The notes: a model not told the origin generated them from the sequence alone. DNA of 64,000 nucleotides from Gallionellaceae bacterium (GCA_028714735.1 JAQTLU010000004.1:186001-250000), one strand, 5' to 3'; positions 54,858 to 63,938 are shown, numbered from the stretch's first letter. Translations and numbers: made by a program.

Positions 54858-55780
54858 GGCGCGGCTTCGAATTCGGTGAAGGCCCGGTTCATGTTGGCCT
54901 TGTGCAGTCCCGCGTAGTTCTCCAGGTCGCGGAATTGCGGCAGGTCGGCGTATTTCGCCAGGGTGTCGGACATCGGCTCCATGTCCTGGGCCGCCCTGCC
55001 GAGGGTGCCGGCCAGAAAGTCATAGTAGTCGCCCGTCTCGCGCTGCGCCTGGGCCAGGTCGCAGACCCGGCCGTGGCCGGGCACGATGCGGGCCGGCTGC
55101 AGGGCCGCCAGGGCCTGGAACGCGCGCTGGCCGTTCCTGACGCTGGACATCGGCAGGACGCCGAGCAGGCGGTCGACGAAGACCAGGTCGCCGGTCACGG
55201 CGACCTTCTGCCGGGGCAGCCAGACCATGGCGTCGCCGGGGAAGTGGGCGTCGGTCTCGATCAGTTCCAGGGTTTCGCCGCCCAGGGTCAGGGTGGCGCG
55301 GTCGCCGGCCGAGGTGTGTCTGGCCGGCATCGGCTGGGTGCCGGCCAGGCGTGCGCCGAGCAGTTTCTGCAGGCCAAGCATGTGCTGCTCGGCATACTGG
55401 GCCTGGGTGGCGGCGGTGCGGGTCAGGGCCAGGACGTCGGCGCCACGTTCGGCAAAGAAATCGTTGCCGAGCCAGCGGTGGTCCTGGCTGCCGGTGTTGA
55501 TCACCCAGCGCACCGGCTTGGGAGTGACCTTGCGGATCGCGGCGGCCAGCTTCTCGGCGCCTTTGCGGCTGGCGCCGGAGTCGATCAGGATCACGCCCTG
55601 GTCGGTGACGACGAAGGCGAAGCTGGCGTTGAGGCCGTCGTTGTCCGGGCTGCGTTGTGCCAAAGGCCCGACCATGGCCCAGACGTTGTCGGCGACCGGT
55701 TCGGCCACCGGCAGGTAGTCGGCGCGGGCCGGGCCGGTCAGGGCGATCAGGGCGGCGACGAAGAGTAGCAACTTGCGCAT
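54854..55780 (-). CDS. Exported metallo-beta-lactamase-fold hydrolase
   Basis: A protein of 308 residues with signal peptide (to ARA, about 20). The MBL fold has the substrate-loop segment VILIDSGASRKGAEKL and a modified metal motif NTGSQDHRWLGN, where the first His of HxHxDH is replaced while D and H remain. Later ligands are AHFPGDAM, GDLVFVD and PGHG. Similar proteins occur with quinoproteins and sulfur metabolism. Its role in arsenic resistance is not known. Confidence 0.82.
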   Translation of the reverse strand: MRKLLLFVAALIALTGPARADYLPVAEPVADNVWAMVGPLAQRSPDNDGLNASFAFVVTDQGVILIDSGASRKGAEKLAAAIRKVTPKPVRWVINTGSQDHRWLGNDFFAERGADVLALTRTAATQAQYAEQHMLGLQKLLGARLAGTQPMPARHTSAGDRATLTLGGETLELIETDAHFPGDAMVWLPRQKVAVTGDLVFVDRLLGVLPMSSVRNGQRAFQALAALQPARIVPGHGRVCDLAQAQRETGDYYDFLAGTLGRAAQDMEPMSDTLAKYADLPQFRDLENYAGLHKANMNRAFTEFEAAP

Positions 55781-55789
55781 CGGGATTCC

Positions 55790-56869
55790 TCAGCGGGCGC
55801 TCAGGCCGGCCTCATACCAGCCCTTGCTTTGGTTGACGATCTTCACCACCAGCAGCATCACCGGCACCTCGATCAGGACGCCGACCACGGTGGCCAGCGC
55901 GGCGCCGGACTCGAAGCCGAACAGCGAGATCGCCGCCGCCACCGCCAGTTCGAAGAAGTTGGATGCGCCGATCAGGGCCGATGGGCAGGCCACGCTGTGT
56001 TTCTCGCCGACCTTGCGGTTCAGCCAGTAGGCCAGTGTGGAGTTGAACAGGACCTGGATCAGGATGGGTACCGCGAGCAGGGCGATGATCAGCGGCTGGT
56101 TCAGGATCGCCTCGCCCTGGAAGGCGAATAGCAGCACCAGGGTGGCCAGCAGGGCCAGGATGGAGGCATGGCCCAGGGTCGCCAGGGTGGCGTCGAAGCG
56201 GGCCTGGCCCCGTTTCAGCAGCGCCTTGCGCCAGGCCTGGGCCAGGATCACCGGGATGACGATATAGAGCACCACCGAGGTGAACAGCGTCGCCCACGGC
56301 ACCGTGATGGCCGACAGCCCGAGCAGTAGGGCGACGATGGGCGCGAAGGCGAAGATCATGATGGTGTCGTTAAGGGCCACCTGGGACAGGGTGAAATAGG
56401 GGTCGCCGCCGGTCAGCCGGCTCCACACGAAGACCATGGCGGTGCAGGGTGCAGCGGCGAGCAGGATGAGGCCGGCGACATAGCTGTCGAGCTGCTCGGC
56501 CGGCAGGTACGGCGCGAACCACTGCCGGATGAACAGCCAGGCCAGCAGGGCCATGGAAAACGGCTTCACCGCCCAGTTGACGAACAGGGTGACGCCGATG
56601 CCCTTCCAGTGCTCCCTGACCTGGTGCAGGGCGCCGAAGTCGATCTTCATCAGCATCGGGATGATCATCACCCAGATCAGCAGGCCGACCGGCAGGTTGA
56701 CCTGGGCCACCTCCATGCGGCCGAGGGCCTGGAACGGCGCCGGCATGAGCTGGCCGAGGCCGACCCCGGCGACGATGCAGAGGAAGACCCAGAGCGACAG
56801 CCAGCGCTCGAACAGGCTCATGGGCGCGTGGGCGGCGCGCTTGGCGGTCACTTCGCATTGGGCCGACAT
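55790..56869 (-). CDS. acr3: ACR3-family arsenite efflux permease
   Basis: A protein of 359 residues with ten membrane helices. The conserved Cys in AAPCTAMVFVWSRL and the motif LNDTIMIFAFAP are diagnostic of ACR3. Exports As(III) by proton exchange. It sits between arsC and the MBL gene, 2 to 10 bases from each. Confidence 0.95.
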   Translation of the reverse strand: MSAQCEVTAKRAAHAPMSLFERWLSLWVFLCIVAGVGLGQLMPAPFQALGRMEVAQVNLPVGLLIWVMIIPMLMKIDFGALHQVREHWKGIGVTLFVNWAVKPFSMALLAWLFIRQWFAPYLPAEQLDSYVAGLILLAAAPCTAMVFVWSRLTGGDPYFTLSQVALNDTIMIFAFAPIVALLLGLSAITVPWATLFTSVVLYIVIPVILAQAWRKALLKRGQARFDATLATLGHASILALLATLVLLFAFQGEAILNQPLIIALLAVPILIQVLFNSTLAYWLNRKVGEKHSVACPSALIGASNFFELAVAAAISLFGFESGAALATVVGVLIEVPVMLLVVKIVNQSKGWYEAGLSAR

Positions 56870-56871
56870 GG

Positions 56872-57285
56872 TTACAGGCCCAGCGCTTCCCTGACCGCCG
56901 GCACCAGGCGGGCGCGAATGTCGTCGCGCACCTGGAGGAAGGATTCCAGCGGCTCGCCGTGCGGATCATGGAAGGGCAGGTGGATGGAGCGCACCGGCTT
57001 GGGGAAGATCGGGCAGGTTTCCTTGGCGTTGTCGCACACCGTGACGACCAGGTCGATCGGTTGGTTCAGGAAGACGTCGACATCCTTCGGGTGCAGGCCG
57101 TCGGTCGGCAGCTTGAGTTCCTGGAGCGCGGCGATGGCGCCGTCGGCGACCTTGGGCTGCGGCCGGGTGCCGGCGGAGACGGCGCGGACGCGGCCGGCCA
57201 GGTCGTGGTTGACCAGGGCCTCGGCCATTTGCGAGCGGCAGGAGTTGCCGGTGCACAGGATCAGTACGGTCGGTGTCGGGTTCAT
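56872..57285 (-). CDS. arsC: Arsenate reductase, thioredoxin-coupled (first copy)
   Basis: A protein of 137 residues. LMW-phosphatase-like fold with the P-loop LCTGNSCRSQ (C11, C16) and the resolving pair CDNAKETCP (C84, C91). It reduces As(V) to As(III) for export by ACR3. The second arsC lies 26 bases upstream. Confidence 0.95.
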   Translation of the reverse strand: MNPTPTVLILCTGNSCRSQMAEALVNHDLAGRVRAVSAGTRPQPKVADGAIAALQELKLPTDGLHPKDVDVFLNQPIDLVVTVCDNAKETCPIFPKPVRSIHLPFHDPHGEPLESFLQVRDDIRARLVPAVREALGL

Positions 57286-57311
57286 GGTGGTTGTTCCGGT
57301 CGGGTAAGGGG

Positions 57312-57833
57312 TCAGGCGGCCTCGGCCGGCTTGGCCGTGCCGATCTCGCGCAGGTGCGCCAGCAGGGTCAGCTTGTCCAGCTTGGCGAGCGGCAGATTGG
57401 CGAACAGGGAGATGCGGTTGTACAGGTAGTTCCAGGTCTGGAAGAAGGCCTTGCGCTTGGCTGCATCGCTGCCCTCGACGACGGCTGGGTCGGGCACGCC
57501 CCAGTGGGCGGTCATCGGCTGGCCGGGCCAGACCGGGCAGACCTCCTTGGCGGCGTTGTCGCAGACGGTGAACACGAAGTCCAGCGCGGGCGCGCCGGGT
57601 TGCGAGAACTCTGCCCAGTCCTTGCTGCGCAGGCCCTCGGTGGGCAGGTGGTTCCGCTCCAGCAGTTCCAGGGCGAACGGGTTCACGATGCCGCTGGGAT
57701 GGCTGCCGGCCGACCAGGCCTTGAAGCGTCCCTGGCCGATCGCGGCATGGTTGAGGATGGCCTCGGCGATGATGCTGCGCGCCGAGTTGCCGGTGCACAG
57801 GAACAGCACGTTGTAGGGCTGGTTGGTTGCCAT
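57312..57833 (-). CDS. arsC: Arsenate reductase-like protein (second copy)
   Basis: A protein of 173 residues, longer than the other copy. P-loop LCTGNSARSI and CDNAAKEVCP. A C-terminal extension (about 140-173, NYLYNRISLFANLPLAKLDK) is common in this subgroup. P-loop position 6 is Ala where the other copy has Cys, so its reductant may differ. It lies 70 bases downstream of arsR. Confidence 0.93.
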   Translation of the reverse strand: MATNQPYNVLFLCTGNSARSIIAEAILNHAAIGQGRFKAWSAGSHPSGIVNPFALELLERNHLPTEGLRSKDWAEFSQPGAPALDFVFTVCDNAAKEVCPVWPGQPMTAHWGVPDPAVVEGSDAAKRKAFFQTWNYLYNRISLFANLPLAKLDKLTLLAHLREIGTAKPAEAA

Positions 57834-57903
57834 TACGGTCTCCGGTGGTGTAAGTGCGGCAGGCTAGCTGGAATCGGTTTCATATATGTGAAACAACGAA
57901 TGT

Positions 57904-58248
57904 TCAACCGCAGCAGCGGATCGGCCGGTCGGCCATCACGGTCAGGCGCGTCGCGTCCCGGCCGGATTCGGTCTCGGCGGCGTCGCGGCCGGCGATCTCC
58001 AGGATGCGGTAGGCCCACAGCGGCAGTTCCGGGTGCAGGCGGTAGAAGATCCAGGTGCCTTCCCGGCGCATGGCGGTGATGCCGGCGTCACGCATCACCG
58101 CAAGGTGCCGGGAGATCTTCGGCTGCGGCAGTTCAAGTGCGGCGACCAGCTCGCACACGCACAGTTCGCCCTGGCTCAGGAGCAGGCTCAGGATGCGCCG
58201 GCGGGTGGCGTCGGAGAGGCTGTCGAAGATGGCTTGGGCGTCGGTCAT
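57904..58248 (-). CDS. arsR: ArsR-family arsenic-responsive repressor
   Basis: A protein of 114 residues. Winged helix with the As(III)-binding segment GELCVCELVAAL (Cys-x-Cys) and the DNA-recognition helix LPQPKISRHLAVMRDAGI. A further vicinal Cys pair closes the protein (IRCCG). It heads the operon and should repress it until arsenite binds. Its ATG is the first possible transcribed triplet after the proposed -10 box (leaderless). Confidence 0.95.
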   Translation of the reverse strand: MTDAQAIFDSLSDATRRRILSLLLSQGELCVCELVAALELPQPKISRHLAVMRDAGITAMRREGTWIFYRLHPELPLWAYRILEIAGRDAAETESGRDATRLTVMADRPIRCCG

Positions 58249-58254
58249 GCCGGC

Positions 58255-58283
58255 AATATATACGCCTAAACGAATATTATCAA
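58255..58283 (-). promoter_or_regulatory. Promoter of the ars operon
   Basis: TTGATA (58283-58278), 17-base spacer, TATATT (58260-58255), an excellent sigma-70 promoter. Start would be at or near A 58248, the first base of the arsR ATG. The -35 box overlaps the TGA stop of the hydrogenase protease gene (58280-58282). Confidence 0.75.
58258..58277. promoter_or_regulatory. ArsR operator candidate
   Basis: ATATACG-N6-CGAATAT, arms of 7 bases with one mismatch, placed between the -35 and -10 boxes of the ars promoter, where binding would block polymerase. Confidence 0.5.
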
Positions 58284-58714
58284 GCGATCTCGGCGAGCAG
58301 GCGACGGCTGGCGGCGTCCAGGTTGGCGAGTGCGGCCGGACTGGGCGGCGTGCCGAGGTCGAACTGATAACCCCGGATCGCCAGGATGCGGGCCTCGGGC
58401 GAGGTGCCGTACAGCTGTTCGCAGGTATGCAGCACCGCGGCCGGCGACAGTTCGTGGCTGCTGTAGCTGGTGTCCTGCGCCGGCCTGGCCGTCTCGAAAC
58501 TGAATGGTTCCGGGCCGGCCACGGCGGCGTCGACGAAGATCACGGCCGTCCGGCCTTGCAGGTCGAGGGCGTATTCGACCTGCAACTGGAAATCGGTGAG
58601 CAGTTCGACCCCGGGCAGGTCGAGGGTCTCCAAATGTTCGATCAGCAGCGGGCCGAGGGCGTCGTCACCCCGGCTGGGATTGCCGATGCCGATGATCAGT
58701 ACCGGGGCGGTCAA
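58280..58714 (-). CDS. hoxW: Hydrogenase maturation protease
   Basis: A protein of 144 residues. N-terminus VLIIGIGNPSRGDDALGPLL is the HybD/HycI/HoxW signature; the Asp in VIFVDAAVAG and the His in YSSHELSP bind nickel during cleavage. It removes the C-terminal peptide of HoxH after nickel insertion. Overlaps hoxH by 4 bases; last gene of the hox operon. Confidence 0.93.
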   Translation of the reverse strand: MTAPVLIIGIGNPSRGDDALGPLLIEHLETLDLPGVELLTDFQLQVEYALDLQGRTAVIFVDAAVAGPEPFSFETARPAQDTSYSSHELSPAAVLHTCEQLYGTSPEARILAIRGYQFDLGTPPSPAALANLDAASRRLLAEIA

Positions 58715-60192
58715 GCGCAGGAACCGTCGCCGGAGCGCACCAGACGGTCAACCTCCCTGCCCTCCGCGTCGATCAGCTCGACCCGGAGCGGCATCTTGCC
58801 CATGGCGTGGGTGGCGCAGGACAGGCAGGGGTCGAAGGCGCGGATGGCGACCTCGATGTGGTTGAGCAGGCCTTCGGTCAGTTCGTGGCCGTCCAGGTGT
58901 TTGCGGGCCACGGCGCGGATGGCCTCGTTCATGGCCTGGTTGTTATGGGTGGTCGAGACGATCAGGTTGGCGCGGATCACCTGATCGTTTTCGTCGACCC
59001 GGTAGTGGTGGATCAGGGTGCCGCGCGGCGCCTCGATGACGCCGACGCCGCGGCCCTGGCGTTCGCCGGTGGTGACCAGGTCGTCGCCGAGGACATCGTC
59101 GTCGTGCAGCAGGTCCTTGATCATCTCGGCGCTGTGCAGCATCTCGATCATACGCGCCCAGTGGGTGCCCAGGGTCGCCGCGGCCGGGCGGCCGCCGTCA
59201 TAGGCGAGGAAGGTCTGGCGTTCCTTGTCGGCCAGCGGGGTGGGGATGAAGTCGCACTGGCTGACCCGGGTCAGCGGGCCGACCCGGTACCAGCCGAGGT
59301 CCGGGCCGAGTTCGCGGAAGTAGGGGAACTTCATGTACGACCAGGGCTTCACCTCCTCGTAGATGTGATCCCAGTAGTTGTTGTAGTCGACGTGGTCGAA
59401 CAGGGTCTTGCCATCCGAAGTGCGGGCGCGCAGGCCGCCGTGGTAGAGGTCCATGGCGCCGTCGGCCCGGACCAGGTTGAGGGTATGGGCGCGGAAGCTG
59501 CCGAACTCGTTGTAGAGGGCCAGGTTCTGCTCGAACAGGCGCTGGACCAGATGCACCGCGTCGCGGCTCCAGGCGATGATCTGGTAGGCGTCCTTGAGCA
59601 GGGCGTCGCGCTCCGCGCGGCTCAGGTTCTTGTTCACCCCGCCCGGCACCGAGCCGGTGCCGTGCACCCGCTTGCCCGCGGTGACCCGGATCACTTCCTG
59701 GCCATACTTGCGCAGCAGGACGCCCTGGCGGGCGAGGTCCGGGTATTCGGCGATGACGCCGACGATGTTGCGCTTGCCGAGGTCGGAGTCGAAGCCGAAC
59801 AGCAGGTCGGGCGAGGCCAGGTGGAAGAAGTGCAGGGCGTGCGATTGCAGGATCTGGCCGTAGTGCATCAGCCGGCGCAACTTGTCGGCGGTCGGCGTGA
59901 CCCGGGTCGCCCCGACGACCTGGTCCAGGGCCTTGCAGGCGGCCAGGTGGTGGCTGACCGGGCAGATGCCGCACAGGCGCTGCACCATGACCGGGATTTC
60001 CCAGTAGGGCCGGCCCTGGACGAATTTCTCGAAGCCGCGGAATTCGACGATGTGCAGGCGCGCCTGTCTGATGTGGTTGTCCTCGTCCAGCAGCAGGGTG
60101 ACCTTGCCGTGGCCCTCGACACGCGACACCGGCTCGATGGCGACGCGGCGCAGTTTTTCCGGGTGTTCGGCGGTTTCCAGGTCGAATGCCAT
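58711..60192 (-). CDS. hoxH: NAD-reducing [NiFe] hydrogenase large subunit
   Basis: A protein of 493 residues. The nickel-iron site ligands are RLCGICPVSHH (C74, C77) and DPCLSCATH (C456, C459, H462). The peptide after H462 (31 residues) is the part removed by HoxW. HoxH with HoxY forms the hydrogenase module of the cytoplasmic bidirectional enzyme (group 3d), which links H2 to NAD+/NADH. Confidence 0.96.
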   Translation of the reverse strand: MAFDLETAEHPEKLRRVAIEPVSRVEGHGKVTLLLDEDNHIRQARLHIVEFRGFEKFVQGRPYWEIPVMVQRLCGICPVSHHLAACKALDQVVGATRVTPTADKLRRLMHYGQILQSHALHFFHLASPDLLFGFDSDLGKRNIVGVIAEYPDLARQGVLLRKYGQEVIRVTAGKRVHGTGSVPGGVNKNLSRAERDALLKDAYQIIAWSRDAVHLVQRLFEQNLALYNEFGSFRAHTLNLVRADGAMDLYHGGLRARTSDGKTLFDHVDYNNYWDHIYEEVKPWSYMKFPYFRELGPDLGWYRVGPLTRVSQCDFIPTPLADKERQTFLAYDGGRPAAATLGTHWARMIEMLHSAEMIKDLLHDDDVLGDDLVTTGERQGRGVGVIEAPRGTLIHHYRVDENDQVIRANLIVSTTHNNQAMNEAIRAVARKHLDGHELTEGLLNHIEVAIRAFDPCLSCATHAMGKMPLRVELIDAEGREVDRLVRSGDGSCA

Positions 60193-60202
60193 CGCGTCAG
60201 TC

Positions 60203-60739
60203 TCAATCGTATTTGATCAGGCCGTGGCCCAGGCTGGGGGTGCGGCCGGCGATCAGGTCGGTGAGGAATTTCCAGATCGCGTCGGCCGAGGGCGGGCAGC
60301 CGGGGATGAAGTAATCCACCTTCACCACCTCGTGGATGGGGTGGACCTTGTCCAGCGGCAGCGGCAGTTCCGGGTCGTTCGGGATCAGGCCGTGCATGGT
60401 GCCGGGCTCGGTCAGGTAGACCTCGGACAGGCAGTCGCCCAGGTCGAGGTGGTTGCGTTGCGCCGGCAGGCCGCCGGTCACCGCGCAGGAACCGATGGCG
60501 ATCAGCACCTTGCAGTTGTTGCGGAACTCGCGCAGTACCGCGACGTTCTCCGCGTTGCAGATGCCGCCCTCGATGATGCCGATGTCGCACGGGCCGCAAT
60601 GCTTGATGTCGGTCAGCGGGCTGCGGTCGAACTCGATCAGCTTGAGCAGTTCGAACAGGCGTTCGTCGATGTCGAGCAGCGAGGTGTGGCAGCCGAAGCA
60701 GCCGGCCAGCGAGGTGGTGGCGACGCGCAGCTTGTTCAT
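60203..60739 (-). CDS. hoxY: NAD-reducing [NiFe] hydrogenase small subunit
   Basis: A protein of 178 residues. The proximal [4Fe-4S] cluster ligands are in LAGCFGCHTSLLD, GSCAVTGGLPAQ and PGCPPSADAIW. Short group 3d small subunit with no signal peptide, so cytoplasmic. It overlaps hoxU by 4 bases and hoxH follows after 10. Confidence 0.96.
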   Translation of the reverse strand: MNKLRVATTSLAGCFGCHTSLLDIDERLFELLKLIEFDRSPLTDIKHCGPCDIGIIEGGICNAENVAVLREFRNNCKVLIAIGSCAVTGGLPAQRNHLDLGDCLSEVYLTEPGTMHGLIPNDPELPLPLDKVHPIHEVVKVDYFIPGCPPSADAIWKFLTDLIAGRTPSLGHGLIKYD

Positions 60740-61488
60740 GCCTCATCCTCGCAGGACGGGCAGGGCTGGCTGCCCGACGGCGGCCTGGGCGCATCGGCCA
60801 GCGCCTGGGCGCTGATCGGACTGAGGTCGTAGCGGCGTTCGCCGATGGGGACCGCGAAACCCTGGCGCTTGATCAGGATGGCCCCGACCGGACAGACCGC
60901 CAGGGCCTTGTCGGTCAGCTCGACCTCGGTATCGGCCAGCCGGCCGGATTCCGCGTTGACGATCAGGTGCTTGGTGATGCCGCGTCCGGCCAGGGCGAAT
61001 ACGCACTTGCCGTCGACCTCGCAGGAGGCGCGCACGCACAGTTCGCACAGGATGCAGCGGTTGAAGTCGAGCAGGATGTCCGGGTGCGAGGCGTCGACCG
61101 GGCGGTCCGGGAACAGATGGCGGAAACCCGCCGTCATCACCCCGAGGTCATAGCCCAGGGCCTGCAGCACGCAATTGCCGCTCTTCTCGCAGGACGGGCA
61201 GAAGTGGTTGCCCTCGGCGAACAGCATCTGCACCAGGGTGCGCCGGAGTTCGTTGACCTCGTCGGTGTCGCTGGCCACGTCGAGGCCGGCCTGGGCCGGA
61301 GCGGTGCAGGAGGTGGCGTAGCGGCCGGCGATCTTCACCGTACAGACCTTGCAGCTGCCGTGCGGCTTGAATTCCGGGTGGTAGCACAGGTGCGGGATGT
61401 AATGGCCGGCGGCGAGGGCGGCCTGCATCACGGTCTGGCCCGGTTCGAAGGGGATGTCCTCGCCGTCGAGCAGGAAGGTTTCGCTCAC
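60736..61488 (-). CDS. hoxU: NAD-reducing hydrogenase diaphorase subunit, NuoG-like
   Basis: A protein of 250 residues. N-terminal [2Fe-2S] domain (CYHPEFKPHGSCKVC), a His-Cys3 cluster (HFCPSCEKSGNC) and two-cluster ferredoxin segment (CILCELCVRASC and LAVCPVGAI). It carries electrons from HoxYH to HoxF. The C-terminus ends with an extra CPSC motif (about 244-247) that I do not recognise from other HoxU. Confidence 0.94.
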   Translation of the reverse strand: MSETFLLDGEDIPFEPGQTVMQAALAAGHYIPHLCYHPEFKPHGSCKVCTVKIAGRYATSCTAPAQAGLDVASDTDEVNELRRTLVQMLFAEGNHFCPSCEKSGNCVLQALGYDLGVMTAGFRHLFPDRPVDASHPDILLDFNRCILCELCVRASCEVDGKCVFALAGRGITKHLIVNAESGRLADTEVELTDKALAVCPVGAILIKRQGFAVPIGERRYDLSPISAQALADAPRPPSGSQPCPSCEDEA

Positions 61489-63269
61489 GATTCACCCCTG
61501 ATGTGCGCGCCGGCATCGTCGCGGCCGGTCATCCGGCGCGCCTCGGCGAGCGCGCCGTCGAGATCGAAGGCCGGCCGGAAGTAGAGCGACTGCAACCTGC
61601 GCTCGTAGGCCGGGCGGAAGCGCTTCACGGTGTCCAGCACCGGGTTGCAGGCGCTGTGACCGAGGCCGCAGTGGGAGGCGCCCTGAAGGACGCGGTCCAG
61701 CTTGGCCAACTCTTCGAGGTCGTGGCGGGTGCCCATGCCATGGGCGATCTTGTCCATCAGCGCGTTCTGCATCGAGGTGCCGACCCGGCAGGGGGTGCAG
61801 AAGCCGCATGACTCGTGGGCGAAGAACTGGACAAAGTTGCGCGCCACCTCGAACATGTCGCGGCTGCTGTCGAACACCATGAAGGCGCCGGCGGTGGCCA
61901 GGTCCTCGAAGCCGATCCGGCGGTCGAATTCGGCGTCGCCGATGCACACCCCGGAGGGTCCGCTGATCTGCACCGCGAGGGCGTCGCTGGCGCCGCAGTC
62001 GTTCAGGACCTGGCGCACGCTGACGCCGAACGGGTACTCGTAGATGCCCGGCCGGGCGCAGTCGCCGGAGACCGAGAGCAGCTTGGTGCCGGCCGACTTC
62101 GGGGTGCCGATGGCGCGATACCCGGCGCCGCCGCGCATGGCGATCAGGGCGGCGGCGCACAGGGTCTCGACGTTGTCGACCACCGTGGGGCGTTGCCGGT
62201 AGCCGTGCGTGACCGGGAAGGGCGGCCGGTTGCGCGGGATGCCGCGCTTGCCCTCGAGCGACTCGATCAGGGCGGATTCCTCGCCGCAGACGTAGGCCCC
62301 GGCGCCGAGGTGGATGACGATGTCGAAATCGAAACCGGCCCGGCCGAGTATGCCCTGGCCCAGCAGGCCGGCGGCGCGGCGCTGGCGCAGGGTGTCCTCG
62401 AGCGCATCGAGCAGGTAGCGGTATTCGCCACGCAGGTACAGGAAGCCCTGGCGCGCGCCAATGGCGAGCGCCGCCACGGTCATGCCCTCGAACACCAGGT
62501 CGGCGTAGCTGGCCAGCAGGACGCGGTCCTTGAAGGTGCCCGGCTCGCCCTCGTCGGCGTTGCAAACCACATAGCGTTCGTCGCCCGCGGCGGCGCGGCA
62601 GGCGGCCCACTTGCGCGCGGTCGGGAAGCCGGCGCCGCCGCGGCCGCGCAGGCCGGAGGCCTCCAGTTCGGCGATCACCGCGTCCGGACCGCGTTCGAGG
62701 GCGGCGGTCAGTGCCGCCCCGGTCATGCGGTCGCTCTCCAGCAGCAGGTCGCGGCGGCGGATGTGGTCGTCGACCCGGAAGAATCCGGCCGGCCACTCGG
62801 TCAGCGGGGTCCCGGCGCGGATCAGTTCGCCGATCTCGTTGATGCGCTGGTGGGTCACCCGGGTGATCGCCCGGCCGTTCACCAGCAGGGCCGGACCCTG
62901 GTCGCACATCCCGGTGCAGGAGGTGGTGGCCACGCTGACCAGGCCGTCCTCGGAGACCTTGCCCGGCTCCAGCCAGAGCTTGCCGCACAGGGCCTGCATC
63001 ATCTCTCGGCTGCCCAGCATGCGGTCGGTGATGTTGTCGGAAAACAGCACCCGGTAGCGGCCCAGCGGCTCCAGCGACAGGAAGGAATAGAACCCGGCCA
63101 CGCCGCGCACCCGCGCCAGCGGCACGCCGAGCGCCTCGGCGATCGCGGCGTCGATGCCGGGCGGGATATGGTTGTGGACCTCCTGGACCTCGCGCAACAC
63201 CTGCAGCAGGGACTCCGGCCTTCTGGGATGGCGATCGAGCAGGACGTTCAGTTCGACGGTATCAGGCAT
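61485..63269 (-). CDS. hoxF: NAD-reducing hydrogenase diaphorase subunit, NuoEF-like fusion
   Basis: A protein of 594 residues. N-terminal NuoE-like domain with [2Fe-2S] ligands (SCTGMCDQGP) and a NuoF-like domain with the NADH site GLRGRGGAGFPTARKW, the FMN site YVVCNADEGEPGTFKDR and the [4Fe-4S] ligands ESCGFCTPCR with GLGHSACNP. It exchanges electrons with NAD(H). First gene of the operon, 48 bases after the mobA stop; no clear promoter was seen there. Confidence 0.95.
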   Translation of the reverse strand: MPDTVELNVLLDRHPRRPESLLQVLREVQEVHNHIPPGIDAAIAEALGVPLARVRGVAGFYSFLSLEPLGRYRVLFSDNITDRMLGSREMMQALCGKLWLEPGKVSEDGLVSVATTSCTGMCDQGPALLVNGRAITRVTHQRINEIGELIRAGTPLTEWPAGFFRVDDHIRRRDLLLESDRMTGAALTAALERGPDAVIAELEASGLRGRGGAGFPTARKWAACRAAAGDERYVVCNADEGEPGTFKDRVLLASYADLVFEGMTVAALAIGARQGFLYLRGEYRYLLDALEDTLRQRRAAGLLGQGILGRAGFDFDIVIHLGAGAYVCGEESALIESLEGKRGIPRNRPPFPVTHGYRQRPTVVDNVETLCAAALIAMRGGAGYRAIGTPKSAGTKLLSVSGDCARPGIYEYPFGVSVRQVLNDCGASDALAVQISGPSGVCIGDAEFDRRIGFEDLATAGAFMVFDSSRDMFEVARNFVQFFAHESCGFCTPCRVGTSMQNALMDKIAHGMGTRHDLEELAKLDRVLQGASHCGLGHSACNPVLDTVKRFRPAYERRLQSLYFRPAFDLDGALAEARRMTGRDDAGAHIRGES

Positions 63270-63317
63270 CGCTGTACTAGGTAACAGGGATGCAATCAGT
63301 CTACACCGCGATCAGCG

Positions 63318-63938
63318 CTAGTCCATGTCGGGTATATGACAGGCCGGCCTGGCCAAGGATTCGGCCAGGCAAAGATCGTCCCCGTTGTTGATGTTGAGGA
63401 AGGCGTTGGGCGCATCGAAGCGGGCCTCGGCATGGGGGTGGCGGGCCTGCCAGGCCTGCACCCGGCGCTCGCCGCCGGCCAGTGCGGCCGCCAGGTCGGC
63501 AAGCAGGCGGCGGTGCAGCAACATCACGGCGTAATGTATCCGATCCCCGTCTGCGGCACGCACCAGGGGCACGCCGTTCTCATGCGCCACGGCCAGCATG
63601 CGTGCGGCCAGGTCCGCGGGCAGGAAGGGCGTATCGCAAGGCGTCGCCAGCAGCCAGTCGGCGCCGGTATTGGCGGCGGCGGCGAGGATCCCGGCCAGCG
63701 GGCCGGGCTGGTCGGGCAGGCTGTCGGGTATGACCGCGCAGCCGAGGGCGGCGTAGGCCTCCAGGTTGCGGTTGGCGCTGACGACGATCTCGCCGACCTG
63801 GGGCCGCAGGCGGTCGATCACCCAACTGACCAGCGGCCGCCCGGCCAGCTCGACCAGACCCTTGTCGCGCTCGTCCATGCGCCGGCCCCGGCCGCCGGCC
63901 AGGACGATGGCGGTCACGTTACGGTCAGGACTCCTCAC
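63318..63938 (-). CDS. mobA: Molybdenum cofactor guanylyltransferase
   Basis: A protein of 206 residues. N-terminal nucleotide-binding motif IVLAGGRGRRMDERDKGLV and the block LLATPCDTPFLP. Joins GMP to molybdopterin for bis-MGD enzymes such as formate dehydrogenase or nitrate reductase. GTG 63938 overlaps the preceding gene; GTG 63917 is an alternative that follows a GAGGAG by 13 bases. With selD, it hints at a molybdenum-selenium formate dehydrogenase. Confidence 0.92.
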   Translation of the reverse strand: MRSPDRNVTAIVLAGGRGRRMDERDKGLVELAGRPLVSWVIDRLRPQVGEIVVSANRNLEAYAALGCAVIPDSLPDQPGPLAGILAAAANTGADWLLATPCDTPFLPADLAARMLAVAHENGVPLVRAADGDRIHYAVMLLHRRLLADLAAALAGGERRVQAWQARHPHAEARFDAPNAFLNINNGDDLCLAESLARPACHIPDMD

